Positions 43,961 to 52,153 of a stretch of 64,000 bases of DNA are shown in pieces (position 1 is the first letter of the stretch; each line of letters begins with the position of its first letter). The DNA is taken from contig NZ_BSOS01000039.1 in NCBI RefSeq assembly GCF_030160635.1, positions 1 through 64,000 on the forward strand. Direction: 5' to 3'. The notes beneath the pieces were generated by a model that saw only the letters and a list, made by a program, of their open reading frames with translations, searched no databases and had not been told where the DNA came from. Source of the stretch: Acidocella aquatica (GTDB lineage Bacteria; Pseudomonadota; Alphaproteobacteria; Acetobacterales; Acetobacteraceae). The translations under genes and the position numbers were made by a program.

Positions 43961-45503
43961 GGCGCAGGCTGAGGTTATCGCGTTTCTGAGCGATGGGGCC
44001 GGTTATGGTGCGCCGGGGGGTCCGGTTGAACGGATCGAGACTCATATATCGATTGTGTTTCTGGTAGGTGAGCGCGCCTACAAGCTCAAGCGGGCGGTGA
44101 GGTTTTCGTATGTGGATTACTCCACATTGGCGTTGCGGGAGACATATTGCAGGCGTGAGCTGGAGCTGAATCGGCGGAGTGCGCCGGAACTTTATTTGCG
44201 GGTCAGGGCGATTACGCATGTGCCTGGTGGCGGGCTGGAATTTGACGGCACCGGACAGGCAGTGGATTTTGTTTTGGAAATGCGCAGGTTTGCACAAGAG
44301 AGTTTGCTGGACCGGCTGGCGGACTGCGGCGGGCTGACGCCCGGGTTGATGCGCGATGTGACCGATACGATTGCCGCGTTTCATGAGGCGGCGGCGGCGG
44401 TGCCGGGGTTTGGCGGCGCGGCGGTGATGCGGGCGGTGATTGCCGGGAACGCGGAAAATCTGTCGCGGGCGGCGCCGTTGTTGGACGGGGCCGCTGCGCG
44501 CGAGGTGAGCGAGGCGGCGCTGGTTGTGTTGGAGACCATGGCGCCGCTGCTGGAGGCGCGCAAGGCGGCGGGGAAGGTGAGGCGCTGCCATGGGGATTTG
44601 CACCTGCGCAATATCTGCCTGCTGGAGGGCAAACCACTTTTGTTTGATTGCATTGAATTCAACGAGGCGTTTTCCTGCATCGATGTGTTGTATGATCTGG
44701 CGTTTTTGTTGATGGATTTGTTGCACCGGGGATTTTCCGCGCAGGCCAATGCGGTGTGCAACCGGTATCTGGATCGCACCGGGGACTGGGGAGGGGTGGC
44801 GCTGTTGCCGCTGTTTATTTCCATGCGGGCGGCGGTAAGGGCGCATGTTTTGGTGGCGCAATATTGCAACATTTTGGCGGCGCAGACACTGGCGGCGGCG
44901 CGGGCGTATCTGGCGTTGGCGGGGCGGGCGCTGGTGGGGCGGACGCCGTTTTTGGTGGCGATCGGCGGGTTGAGCGGGACAGGGAAATCAACCGTTGCGG
45001 CGGCGTTGGCGGGGCGCTTTGGGCCGGTGCCGGGGGCGCGGGTGATCCGCAGCGATGTGGTGCGCAAGATGCTGTCCGGCGTGGCGCCGGAGGTTAAGTT
45101 GCCTGCAACGGCCTATGATGTTGAGACCAGTGCGCGGGTTTACGCGGCGATGTGGGCGCAGGCGCGGGCGGTGTTGGCGGCGGGGTGTCCGGTGATTTTG
45201 GATGCGGCGTTTTTGGCGGCGGGGATGCGGGCCGAGGCGCGGGCGCTGGCGGCGCGGGCTGGCGTGGGGTTTTGCGGGGTGTGGCTTCAGGCGCCGGTGG
45301 CGGTGTTGGAGGCGCGGTTGGCGGAGCGGCGGGGGGATGCGTCGGATGCGGATGTTTTGGTGATGCGCGGGCAGGCGGTGGAAGGGGTGGTGGATTGGCT
45401 GGTGGTGGATGCGGCGGCAGGGGTTGAGGCGCAGGTGGAGCGGATTTTGGATGCGCCGCTTTGGGGTGCTTCACGTGAAGCAGTTGTGAGGAAGATGTTA
45501 TAA
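43953..45503 (+). CDS. APH-fold/P-loop kinase fusion protein
   Basis: A 516-residue two-domain protein. The N-terminal half (about 1-320) is aminoglycoside-phosphotransferase-like, with the catalytic HGDLHLRNI (about 213) and the metal-binding FDCIEFNE. The C-terminal half (about 330-516) is a small P-loop kinase of AAA_33/zeta-toxin-like type, with Walker [11 protein letters not shown] (about 337-346). The start overlaps ftsH by eight bases. Similar fusions are known, for instance mycobacterial Rv2004c of the DosR hypoxia regulon. The substrate is unknown; antibiotic resistance is not implied. Confidence 0.85.
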   Translation: MAEAQAEVIAFLSDGAGYGAPGGPVERIETHISIVFLVGERAYKLKRAVRFSYVDYSTLALRETYCRRELELNRRSAPELYLRVRAITHVPGGGLEFDGTGQAVDFVLEMRRFAQESLLDRLADCGGLTPGLMRDVTDTIAAFHEAAAAVPGFGGAAVMRAVIAGNAENLSRAAPLLDGAAAREVSEAALVVLETMAPLLEARKAAGKVRRCHGDLHLRNICLLEGKPLLFDCIEFNEAFSCIDVLYDLAFLLMDLLHRGFSAQANAVCNRYLDRTGDWGGVALLPLFISMRAAVRAHVLVAQYCNILAAQTLAAARAYLALAGRALVGRTPFLVAIGGLSGTGKSTVAAALAGRFGPVPGARVIRSDVVRKMLSGVAPEVKLPATAYDVETSARVYAAMWAQARAVLAAGCPVILDAAFLAAGMRAEARALAARAGVGFCGVWLQAPVAVLEARLAERRGDASDADVLVMRGQAVEGVVDWLVVDAAAGVEAQVERILDAPLWGASREAVVRKML

Positions 45504-45597
45504 CATACTGTTGGTAAATTAAAAGATTTTGCTTGCACCCCAATTTGTGCGGGTTTGGTACGAAAAAACAATGAAAATGTGGTTTGCGGGGGGCGCT

Positions 45598-46341
45598 TTA
45601 GTCGAGCCAGGTGAGGCGGCGGTAGTCAAAATGGCTGGGGGTTTCGGGCTTGATGATTTCAAAGAAGGGGGAGACGTCGAAATCGCGCGGGACGAAGAGT
45701 TCGGAGCCGTGGATGTGGAAAATTTCCATGGCGCGGCGGCGGGTGGCGGGGTGGGCCAGGGTTTCCTCGGTGATTTCGGGCAGGATGGGGTAGCCGATGC
45801 TCTTGAAGGCCTGGGCGATGAGGGTGGAGCAGATGGCGCGCGTGGGGTCGGCGGAGAGGAAGCCGATGGCGCGCCGCCGGAGACGCTGCGGCACGGGGAT
45901 GGGGAAGAGGTAGCGCGCGAGGTCGATGATGTAGCGCAGGTCGTATTTTGTGCCGAGCCTGCTGGTGGCGTAGTCGATGACGGTCTGGCGGTCGGCGGGG
46001 CTGAGGCCGATGGGGCGGCAGATGCGCACATGGTAGGGCAGCAGGTCTTCCAGGTTGAAGCGGCGCACGCCGGCGATGATGTCAGCCTCGATGCAGTCTG
46101 GCCCGGTGCCCGCGCCGGGGATGGCATCGCCGGCATAGAGCGCGGAATGCGACCAGGTGGACTGGGTGAGGTATTTGATCATGGAACTGATGCGCAGGCG
46201 GCCTTCGACGAGAATGACGTCGGCGGGTTGCAGCAGGGCGCGGAATTGTTGGAGGTCGAGCGGAAAAACGGGCGGGGCGTCCACCGGGACGGTGAGGAAT
46301 TTGGCGATGGCGTGGCCGATGGCCTGTTGGATGCGGCGCAT
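45598..46341 (-). CDS. YiiX/YebB-like permuted papain-like cysteine hydrolase
   Basis: A 247-residue protein with the order of a circularly permuted NlpC/P60-type (C92) enzyme: the His in STWSHSALYAG (about 64) comes before the catalytic Cys in RAICSTLIAQAF (about 171). DVILVEGRLRISSMIKYLTQ precedes the His, as in YiiX proteins. No signal peptide is seen, so a cytoplasmic role is likely; family substrates are amide or thioester bonds in lipids or peptides. It is four bases from the next minus-strand gene. Confidence 0.8.
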   Translation of the reverse strand: MRRIQQAIGHAIAKFLTVPVDAPPVFPLDLQQFRALLQPADVILVEGRLRISSMIKYLTQSTWSHSALYAGDAIPGAGTGPDCIEADIIAGVRRFNLEDLLPYHVRICRPIGLSPADRQTVIDYATSRLGTKYDLRYIIDLARYLFPIPVPQRLRRRAIGFLSADPTRAICSTLIAQAFKSIGYPILPEITEETLAHPATRRRAMEIFHIHGSELFVPRDFDVSPFFEIIKPETPSHFDYRRLTWLD

Positions 46342-46345
46342 GGGG

Positions 46346-46897
46346 TTAGACTCGCAGGTGGCGCGCGGCGGCGGCGACGCAGAGTTCGAAGATATCCAGT
46401 GAGTCGAAGGGGCGGGAGATGTTGTCAGGCGGGAGGGTGACGGGCAGGCCGCCGCCGTATTCGACGGCGCCGGGGACCATGAGATTGTCGGGCAGGTTGA
46501 AGGTCTCGATGGCCAGGTTGGGGAGCGGGTCGGCCATGGCGGCGGTTTGCGCGGCGCTGCGCGCGGCGAAGGGGGCGGCGGTGTTGGAATAGCCGAACAC
46601 CGGGCGGGCGCGCCCGAGAAACCAGCCGACTTCTACCAGGGTGCCGGCATCGGCGGAGGCGCCGCGGAAGGGGGTGAGGTTGGCGATGATGAGGTCGCTC
46701 GCCTGCATCATGGCGATGTCGTCAAGGTAGATCTGGCGCCAGAGGGTTTCGGGGGGCTGGGTGTAGTCAATGTTCGGGTTGAAGGGGGCGAGGCCGGTGA
46801 GGCCGTGGCGGGCGCAGATGGCGATTTTGGCCGCCGCGTTGGCTGAGGCGCGGGGCAGAAATACGTCCGGTCCGGCGAGGTAGGCGGTGAGCGGCAT
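46346..46897 (-). CDS. Nucleoside 2-deoxyribosyltransferase-like protein
   Basis: A 183-residue enzyme with the family opening YLAGPDVFLPRA, the ASDLIIANLTPFRG segment and DAGTLVEVGWFLGRARPV, whose Glu is the catalytic nucleophile in characterised members. The family exchanges bases between deoxynucleosides or hydrolyses deoxynucleotides, in purine salvage. The extra Pro/Ala-rich middle part (about 100-135) is longer than in lactobacillal enzymes. It is co-oriented with the papain-like gene downstream and an XRE-kinase fusion upstream. Confidence 0.87.
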   Translation of the reverse strand: MPLTAYLAGPDVFLPRASANAAAKIAICARHGLTGLAPFNPNIDYTQPPETLWRQIYLDDIAMMQASDLIIANLTPFRGASADAGTLVEVGWFLGRARPVFGYSNTAAPFAARSAAQTAAMADPLPNLAIETFNLPDNLMVPGAVEYGGGLPVTLPPDNISRPFDSLDIFELCVAAAARHLRV

Positions 46898-46906
46898 GGG
46901 TGGGGG

Positions 46907-47830
46907 TCAGGCCGGTTTGAGCTGATGCGCGGCCAGCGCGGCCATTAGCCCGGCGAAGGCTTCATCGACGGTTTTGCCGCTGGTGTTATAGGCGAAGTCG
47001 GCCTTGGCGTAGAAGGCGGCGCGGCTTTCCAGGGTGACGCGAAGGTCGTCGATGGCTTTGCGGCTGTCGGCCATCTGGCGCTGCTCGCCCTGGGCGATGA
47101 CGCGGTTCATGTGGTCCTCGGGGTCGGCCTGGAGCCAGATGGTGAGGCAGTTGGTGAGCAGCAGGTCAAACGTTGAGGGGTCGCCGACGAGGCCGCCGGC
47201 GGTGGCGATGACGCAGTTGGGGTGGGTTTGCAGGGCCTCCTCCAGCGCCTGGCGCTGGTAGCGGCGGTAGGCGTTGGAGCCGTAGAGGGCCTGGATTTCA
47301 ACGGGGCTGCAGCCGGCGAGGCGGGTGATCTCGGCCCGCAGCTCGACGAAGGGCCAGCCGAGCTGGGCGGCGGCCATGCGCCCCAGGGTCGATTTGCCGG
47401 CGCCGCGCAGGCCGACGAGGGCGATGTGGTTGCGCCGCTGGCCGGGGGTGGCGGCGCCGAAGAGTTCGGCCAGGGCCTTATGGGCGCGCTGCAGCTCCTC
47501 CGGCCCGCGGCCATGCAGGAGCTTGCGGATCATCAGGCCTTCGGGGGTGCTGGTGGTCTCATCGCCCAGCAGCTCGGCCAGGGAGGAGCCAAGCGCCATC
47601 GCCACCTGCTGGAGCACCAGCACGGAGACATTGCCGATGCCCGATTCGAGGTTGGCGAGATGGCGCTCGGACACGCCGGCCTCCTCGGCCAGCATGCGCC
47701 GGGACATGCCGCCGCGCGCGCGCAGCAGTTTGACGCGCTGGCCGAGGCCGGCCAGGAGGGGGTCTTTGTCGGGGCCGCTGGGGTCCATTGCTTTAAAGAG
47801 GGATTGCGGGCTCATACGCCTGTGTATCAT
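46907..47830 (-). CDS. XRE-family regulator fused to a shikimate-kinase-like domain (BzdR/BoxR type)
   Basis: A 307-residue transcriptional regulator. An N-terminal XRE helix-turn-helix (about 28-88) contains GGMSRRMLAEEAGVSERHLA and is linked to a shikimate-kinase-like domain (about 135-300) with Walker A GLRGAGKSTLG. The kinase DxD motif is replaced (ELRAEITRLAG), as in BzdR/BoxR, where this domain binds benzoyl-CoA rather than phosphorylating shikimate. No benzoate or box genes are nearby, so the ligand may be another aromatic or acyl-CoA. The start could be the ATG at 47815 instead of 47830. It is divergent from hslV. Confidence 0.87.
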   Translation of the reverse strand: MIHRRMSPQSLFKAMDPSGPDKDPLLAGLGQRVKLLRARGGMSRRMLAEEAGVSERHLANLESGIGNVSVLVLQQVAMALGSSLAELLGDETTSTPEGLMIRKLLHGRGPEELQRAHKALAELFGAATPGQRRNHIALVGLRGAGKSTLGRMAAAQLGWPFVELRAEITRLAGCSPVEIQALYGSNAYRRYQRQALEEALQTHPNCVIATAGGLVGDPSTFDLLLTNCLTIWLQADPEDHMNRVIAQGEQRQMADSRKAIDDLRVTLESRAAFYAKADFAYNTSGKTVDEAFAGLMAALAAHQLKPA

Positions 47831-47886
47831 CGCCTTTCAGCCGCCAAAAGGGTTTTTACGAAATATATTGCAGGGGCGGGGGCTCC

Positions 47887-47915
47887 CTTGTCTGCGCGCG
47901 GTTGAGGTGCCATTT
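47887..47915 (+). promoter_or_regulatory. Candidate heat-shock (sigma-32) promoter of hslVU
   Basis: CTTGTCT and GCCATTT, 15 bases apart, resemble the sigma-32 consensus CTTGAAA / CCCCATNT. The predicted start site would fall only a few bases before ATG 47924, giving an almost leaderless transcript, so the call is uncertain. Confidence 0.4.
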
Positions 47916-47923
47916 CTGCGGGT

Positions 47924-48475
47924 ATGACAAATCCAAATGATCCGGTCGGCTGGCATGGCACGACGATTTTATGTGTGCGGCGCGATGGCGCGGTGGCGAT
48001 GGCCGGGGATGGCCAGGTGAGCCTGGGCAACACGGTGGTTAAAGGCAACGCGCGAAAGGTGCGGCGCATCGGCAATGGGGCGGTGATTGCCGGGTTCGCC
48101 GGGGCGACGGCGGATGCCTTCACGCTGCTGGAGCGGCTGGAGGCGAAGCTGGAGCGCTTCCCCAACCAGCTGGAGCGGGCCTGCGTGGAGCTCGCCAAGG
48201 ATTGGCGGATGGACCGTTATTTGCGGCGGCTGGAGGCGATGTTGATTGTCGCCGACAAGGAACGCGGCTTTACCATTACTGGGAACGGCGATGTGCTGGA
48301 GCCGTCGGACGGGATTATCGCGATTGGCTCGGGCGGGAATTATGCGCTCTCGGCGGCGCGGGCGCTGATGACGGTGCCGGACCTGGCGGCCGAGGAGATT
48401 GCCCGGCGCGCGATGAAGATTGCCGCGGATATTTGTATCTACACCAATGAAAACCTGATTGTTGAAACACTGTAA
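47924..48475 (+). CDS. hslV: ATP-dependent protease subunit HslV
   Basis: A 183-residue proteasome-like peptidase. The catalytic threonine is T13 in [12 protein letters not shown]; the preceding 12 residues would be removed as a propeptide. [11 protein letters not shown] and the C-terminal [12 protein letters not shown], which docks onto HslU, are typical. There is little ribosome site before the ATG, in line with a very short leader. The stop overlaps the hslU start (TAATG). HslVU degrades misfolded and regulatory proteins after heat stress. Confidence 0.97.
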   Translation: MTNPNDPVGWHGTTILCVRRDGAVAMAGDGQVSLGNTVVKGNARKVRRIGNGAVIAGFAGATADAFTLLERLEAKLERFPNQLERACVELAKDWRMDRYLRRLEAMLIVADKERGFTITGNGDVLEPSDGIIAIGSGGNYALSAARALMTVPDLAAEEIARRAMKIAADICIYTNENLIVETL

Positions 48476-49782
48476 TGGACACACCCGTTTATTCGCCGCG
48501 CGAAATCGTGAGCGAGCTTGACCGTTTTATCATTGGCCAGAACGACGCCAAGCGCGCGGTGGCGATTGCGCTGCGCAACCGCTGGCGGCGGCTGCAGCTG
48601 CCCGAGGATATGCGCGATGAGGTGGTGCCGAAGAATATTCTGATGATCGGGCCGACGGGGTGCGGCAAGACCGAGATCGCGCGGCGGCTGGCGAAGCTGG
48701 CGCAGGCGCCGTTTATCAAGGTGGAGGCGACGAAGTTCACCGAGGTTGGCTATGTGGGGCGCGATGTGGAGAGCATTGTGCGCGACCTGGTGGAGGCGAG
48801 CATCACCATGCTGCGCGAGCAGAACCGCAAGGGCGTGGAAGCCAAGGCGGAGCTGGCGGCGGAGGAGCGGTTGATTACCGCGCTGGTGGGCGAGGGGGCT
48901 TCGGCCGACACGCGGGTAAAATTCCGCCGGATGCTGCGCGCGGGCGAGCTTGAGGACAAGGAGATCGAGATTTCGCTCAGCGAGGGCGGGGGCGCGCAGA
49001 TCGGCATGATGGATATGCCGCAGAACGGCGCGATCAACCTTGGGGATATGATGAAGGGAATGTTCGGGCGCCAGGCCAGCAAGCGCAAGATGCTGGTGCC
49101 CGATGCGCGCCGGGCGTTGGAGCGCGAGGAGGCTGACCGGCTGCTGGATACCGAGGCGCTGACCAAGGATGCGTTGCGCCATGCGGAGAGCAACGGCATC
49201 GTGTTTCTCGACGAGATCGACAAGATATGCGCCAAGACCGAGGGCGGGTTTAGGGGCGGGGATGTCTCGCGCGAGGGCGTGCAGCGCGATTTGTTGCCGT
49301 TGATCGAGGGGACCACGGTTTCGACCAAATATGGGCCGATCAAGACCGATTATATTCTCTTCATTGCCTCGGGGGCTTTTCATGTCGCCAAGCCGGCTGA
49401 TTTGTTGCCGGAGTTGCAGGGGCGGTTGCCGATACGGGTGGAGCTATCATCGCTCTCGCGCGAGGATTTCAAGCGGATTCTCACCGAGCCGGAGCATTCG
49501 CTGCTGAAGCAGTATACCGCGTTGCTGAACACCGAGGGCGTGAATTTGACGTTTGCCGATGACGCGGTGGATGCGCTGGCCTCGCTGGCGTTTGATATTA
49601 ACGACCGGGTGGAGAATATCGGCGCGCGGCGGCTGGCTACGGTGATTGAGAAATTGCTGGAGGAGATCAGCTTCTCGGCGACTGACCGCGCGGGGGAGAG
49701 CGTGGTGGTGGATGCGGCCTATGTGAACGAGAAGGTCGCGCCGCTGGCCGCCAAGGGCGATTTGAGCCGGTTTATTCTGTGA
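48475..49782 (+). CDS. hslU: ATP-dependent protease ATPase subunit HslU
   Basis: A 435-residue AAA+ unfoldase that feeds HslV. Walker A is [15 protein letters not shown] (about 60), followed by the pore motif [14 protein letters not shown]. The I-domain (about 110-230) is present, then Walker [13 protein letters not shown] and the C-terminal sensor-2 [15 protein letters not shown]. The conserved SRFIL-type end (LSRFIL) inserts into HslV. It is coupled to hslV and followed by dsbB. Confidence 0.97.
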   Translation: MDTPVYSPREIVSELDRFIIGQNDAKRAVAIALRNRWRRLQLPEDMRDEVVPKNILMIGPTGCGKTEIARRLAKLAQAPFIKVEATKFTEVGYVGRDVESIVRDLVEASITMLREQNRKGVEAKAELAAEERLITALVGEGASADTRVKFRRMLRAGELEDKEIEISLSEGGGAQIGMMDMPQNGAINLGDMMKGMFGRQASKRKMLVPDARRALEREEADRLLDTEALTKDALRHAESNGIVFLDEIDKICAKTEGGFRGGDVSREGVQRDLLPLIEGTTVSTKYGPIKTDYILFIASGAFHVAKPADLLPELQGRLPIRVELSSLSREDFKRILTEPEHSLLKQYTALLNTEGVNLTFADDAVDALASLAFDINDRVENIGARRLATVIEKLLEEISFSATDRAGESVVVDAAYVNEKVAPLAAKGDLSRFIL

Positions 49783-49789
49783 GCGTTTG

Positions 49790-50260
49790 ATGAGGCATCG
49801 TATCGCCGGCGCGCTGACTGCTGTTGTGGCCCTGGGCGCGCTGGGGCTCGCGTATTTCGCGCAATATGTGTTGCTGCTGACGCCGTGCGAGCTGTGTTTG
49901 TGGGAGCGCTGGCCGTATCGGGTTGTCGCGGTGCTGGGGCTGGTGGCGGTGTTGTTGCGCCGGAGCAGCGCGCGGGTGGTGCTGGGGCTGGCCGGGCTGG
50001 TGATGTTGGGCGATGTGTTGATCGCCGGGCTGCATGTGGGGGTGGAGTTTGGCTGGTGGGCCTCGCCGCTGCCCGAATGCAACGGGATGCTGACACCCGG
50101 CGCGGCGTTGCCGATGGTGCCCGCCACACCTTGTGACAAGCCGGTGTATCTGATCGCGCATTTGCCTGTCTCGATGGCGATGATGGATTTTTGCGGGGCG
50201 CTGCTGTTCGCCACGGCGCTGCTGGTTTATGTGCTGAAAAAGCCGAGGAAATTTAAATGA
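49790..50260 (+). CDS. dsbB: Disulfide bond formation protein B (DsbB family)
   Basis: A 156-residue quinone reductase of the inner membrane that reoxidises DsbA. It has four predicted helices. The first periplasmic loop carries the CELC pair (C33/C36), and the second loop holds two cysteines (in PECNGML and ATPCDKP) that would relay electrons to DsbA. It is the short alphaproteobacterial type. ATG 49790 is used rather than the TTG one codon upstream. It overlaps the following coq7 gene by four bases; electron flow into ubiquinone links the two. Confidence 0.88.
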   Translation: MRHRIAGALTAVVALGALGLAYFAQYVLLLTPCELCLWERWPYRVVAVLGLVAVLLRRSSARVVLGLAGLVMLGDVLIAGLHVGVEFGWWASPLPECNGMLTPGAALPMVPATPCDKPVYLIAHLPVSMAMMDFCGALLFATALLVYVLKKPRKFK

Positions 50261-50766
50261 GCGCGCAGGTGAAACGGTTTATCCGGGTGGACCATGCGGG
50301 GGAATATGGCGCGGCGCGGATTTATGCCGGGCAGATGGCGGTGCTGGGGCGCGGGGCGCAGGGGCCGGTGATAGGGCAGATGCAGGCGCAGGAGCAGGAG
50401 CATCTGGAGCGTTTCGCCGGGATGATCGCCGCGCGCCGGGTAAGGCCGACGGCGCTGCTGCCGTTTTGGCATATCGCGGGATTTGCGCTGGGGGCGGCCA
50501 CGGCGGCGCTGGGGGAAAAGGCGGCGATGGCCTGCACCGTGGCGGTGGAAGAAGTGATAGACGCGCATTATGCGGCGCAGGAGGCGGCGCTGGGCGAGGG
50601 GGAGGCGGCGTTGCGCGAGACCATTGCCACGTTCCGCGCCGAGGAGCTGGAGCATCGCGATATCGGCCTGGCGAACGGGGCGGAGCAGGCGCCGGGATAC
50701 CGGCTGCTGACGGCGCTCATTAAAACCGGCTGCCGCGCGGCGATAAAGCTTAGCGAACGGATTTAG
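50257..50766 (+). CDS. coq7: Demethoxyubiquinone hydroxylase (Coq7/UbiF-equivalent)
   Basis: A 169-residue di-iron hydroxylase that adds the last ring hydroxyl in ubiquinone synthesis. Iron ligands are in DHAGEYGAARIYAGQM, the EQEHLERF pair, TVAVEEVIDAHYAAQ and the C-terminal EELEHRDIG (ExxH motifs in two repeats). It needs O2, like the UbiH-type enzyme at 3.7 kb. It is coupled to dsbB by an ATGA overlap. A REP-like palindrome begins just after its stop. Confidence 0.94.
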   Translation: MSAQVKRFIRVDHAGEYGAARIYAGQMAVLGRGAQGPVIGQMQAQEQEHLERFAGMIAARRVRPTALLPFWHIAGFALGAATAALGEKAAMACTVAVEEVIDAHYAAQEAALGEGEAALRETIATFRAEELEHRDIGLANGAEQAPGYRLLTALIKTGCRAAIKLSERI

Positions 50767-50767
50767 G

Positions 50768-50838
50768 GGGCGATCGTTTGAGGTTCGCTCGCCTGAGCGA
50801 GCCGAAAGCGTGAATCGCCCTCAGCAAAAATGGCCAAA
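50768..50838 (+). repeat. REP-like intergenic palindrome, copy D
   Basis: The most regular copy: outer stem GGGCGAT/ATCGCCC, inner hairpin GGTTCGCTC-GCCT-GAGCGAGCC, then CTCAGCAAAAATGGCCAAA. It is almost identical, as a reverse complement, to copy B at 11987. It lies between the convergent coq7 and dnaQ genes; the following 60 bases to dnaQ hold nothing recognisable. Confidence 0.82.
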
Positions 50839-50900
50839 TGGAATTTCGGCCTGAACCCGGCGGCCATGCCGCGGCGTGAGGGGCGGCCAATGATCAGATG

Positions 50901-51572
50901 TTATTGATTCCAGACGGGGTCTTTGAGCTTGGCGACGAACGCGGCGTGTGTGGCGCGTGTATCATCGTCCACGGCGATCAGCCGGGGGGTGCGGGTGCCT
51001 GAGCGTTCGTATTGCGCGAAGGAGAGGGCTTGCTCTGTCTCCAGGGTGAGGCCGCGCTGGCGGCCGCCGGTGAGTTCGACATAAACGTCGGCCAGCAATT
51101 TGCAGTCCAGCAGCGCATTATGGGTGGTGCGGGCTGAGAGGTCGACGTTGAACCGGCGGCAAAGCGCATCCAGGCTGTTGGGCATGCCGGGGAAGCGGGC
51201 CTTGGCCATCACCAGCGTGTCGACCATGCGGGCGCGCTCCAGCTTGGCGCGGCCGATGCGGGTGAGTTCGAAGTCTATGAAGGCGAAGTCGAAGGGGGCG
51301 TTGTGCGCGACGAGGGGGGAGTCGCCGAAGAATTTCAGCATCGCCTCGGCCACGTCGGCGAATTTTGGTTTGCCTTCGACATGCGCGTTGGTGATGCCGT
51401 GGACGCGGGTGCTCTCGGTGGGGATGTCGCGCTCAGGGTCAAGCAGGGCGTGGAACTGTTCGCCGGTGGGCAGGTCGTTGATGAGTTCGATGGCGGCGAT
51501 TTCGATCACGCGGTCGCCGGTTAAAGGCTCGAAGCCGGTGGTTTCAGTGTCGAACAAGACGCTCCGGCTCAT
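50901..51572 (-). CDS. dnaQ: DNA polymerase III epsilon subunit (3'-5' proofreading exonuclease)
   Basis: A 223-residue DEDDh exonuclease. Exo I is LFDTETTGFEPLTGDRVIEI (with D7 and E9), Exo II is VAHNAPFDFAFIDFE, and Exo III is THNALLDCKLLADVYVEL with the catalytic His and Asp. The C-terminus carries the short segment that binds the polymerase alpha subunit. It overlaps coaE by four bases. The order aroE-coaE-dnaQ is a conserved alphaproteobacterial cluster. Confidence 0.95.
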   Translation of the reverse strand: MSRSVLFDTETTGFEPLTGDRVIEIAAIELINDLPTGEQFHALLDPERDIPTESTRVHGITNAHVEGKPKFADVAEAMLKFFGDSPLVAHNAPFDFAFIDFELTRIGRAKLERARMVDTLVMAKARFPGMPNSLDALCRRFNVDLSARTTHNALLDCKLLADVYVELTGGRQRGLTLETEQALSFAQYERSGTRTPRLIAVDDDTRATHAAFVAKLKDPVWNQ

Positions 51573-52153
51573 TTGCGTAAATCCTCGATGATGTGGCGCA
51601 CGGCGCGCTGGGCGTGGAATTTGGAGAGGCCGGTGGGGATGACGTGGCCGGCGCGGCGGCGCTTTTCAGCATCGGGCATCTGCCGGGCGATGATGGCTTC
51701 AATCTGTGCCAGCGGGAGGCCGCGCTTGAGCACGCGGGCGATCTGCACATCGCGCGGGCAGGAGACGGTGATGGTGCGGTGAACGCGGCGGTAGCCGCCA
51801 GCCTCGAAGAGCAGCGGAATATCCAGCAGCACGGCGCGGCGATGGGCGCGAAAGGCCGCGGTGCGGAATTTTTCCTCCTCGCGGTAGACCATCGGGTGCA
51901 TGATGGCTTCCAGCCGGCGCATGGCGGCGTTGTCGCGCAGCACGAGGGCGCGGAGTTTGCTGCGGTCAAGGACGCCGTTGTTCACCGTGCCGGGAAAAGC
52001 GCGGGCCAATGCGGGGATGGCGCGGCCGCCGGGGGCTTGCAACTGGTGTACGGCGGCATCGGCGTTGAAGCAGGGAATGCCGTGGGCGGCGAACATTTTT
52101 GCCACCGTGGACTTGCCCATGCCGATGCCGCCGGTGAGGCCGAGAACGATCAT
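51569..52153 (-). CDS. coaE: Dephospho-CoA kinase
   Basis: A 194-residue P-loop kinase for the last step of coenzyme A synthesis. The Walker A motif GLTGGIGMGKSTVAKMF is at the N-terminus, with CFNADAAVHQL (catalytic Asp) and LLDIPLLFEAGGYR in the expected places. It is overlapped at both ends by aroE (upstream) and dnaQ (downstream), so all three genes are translated as a unit. Confidence 0.95.
   Translation of the reverse strand: MIVLGLTGGIGMGKSTVAKMFAAHGIPCFNADAAVHQLQAPGGRAIPALARAFPGTVNNGVLDRSKLRALVLRDNAAMRRLEAIMHPMVYREEEKFRTAAFRAHRRAVLLDIPLLFEAGGYRRVHRTITVSCPRDVQIARVLKRGLPLAQIEAIIARQMPDAEKRRRAGHVIPTGLSKFHAQRAVRHIIEDLRK

Noticed and set aside
43953-45503. Aminoglycoside resistance gene
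   Set aside because: The APH-like domain is fused to a P-loop kinase, matches housekeeping/stress fusions in architecture, and is embedded in a stress operon rather than a resistance element.
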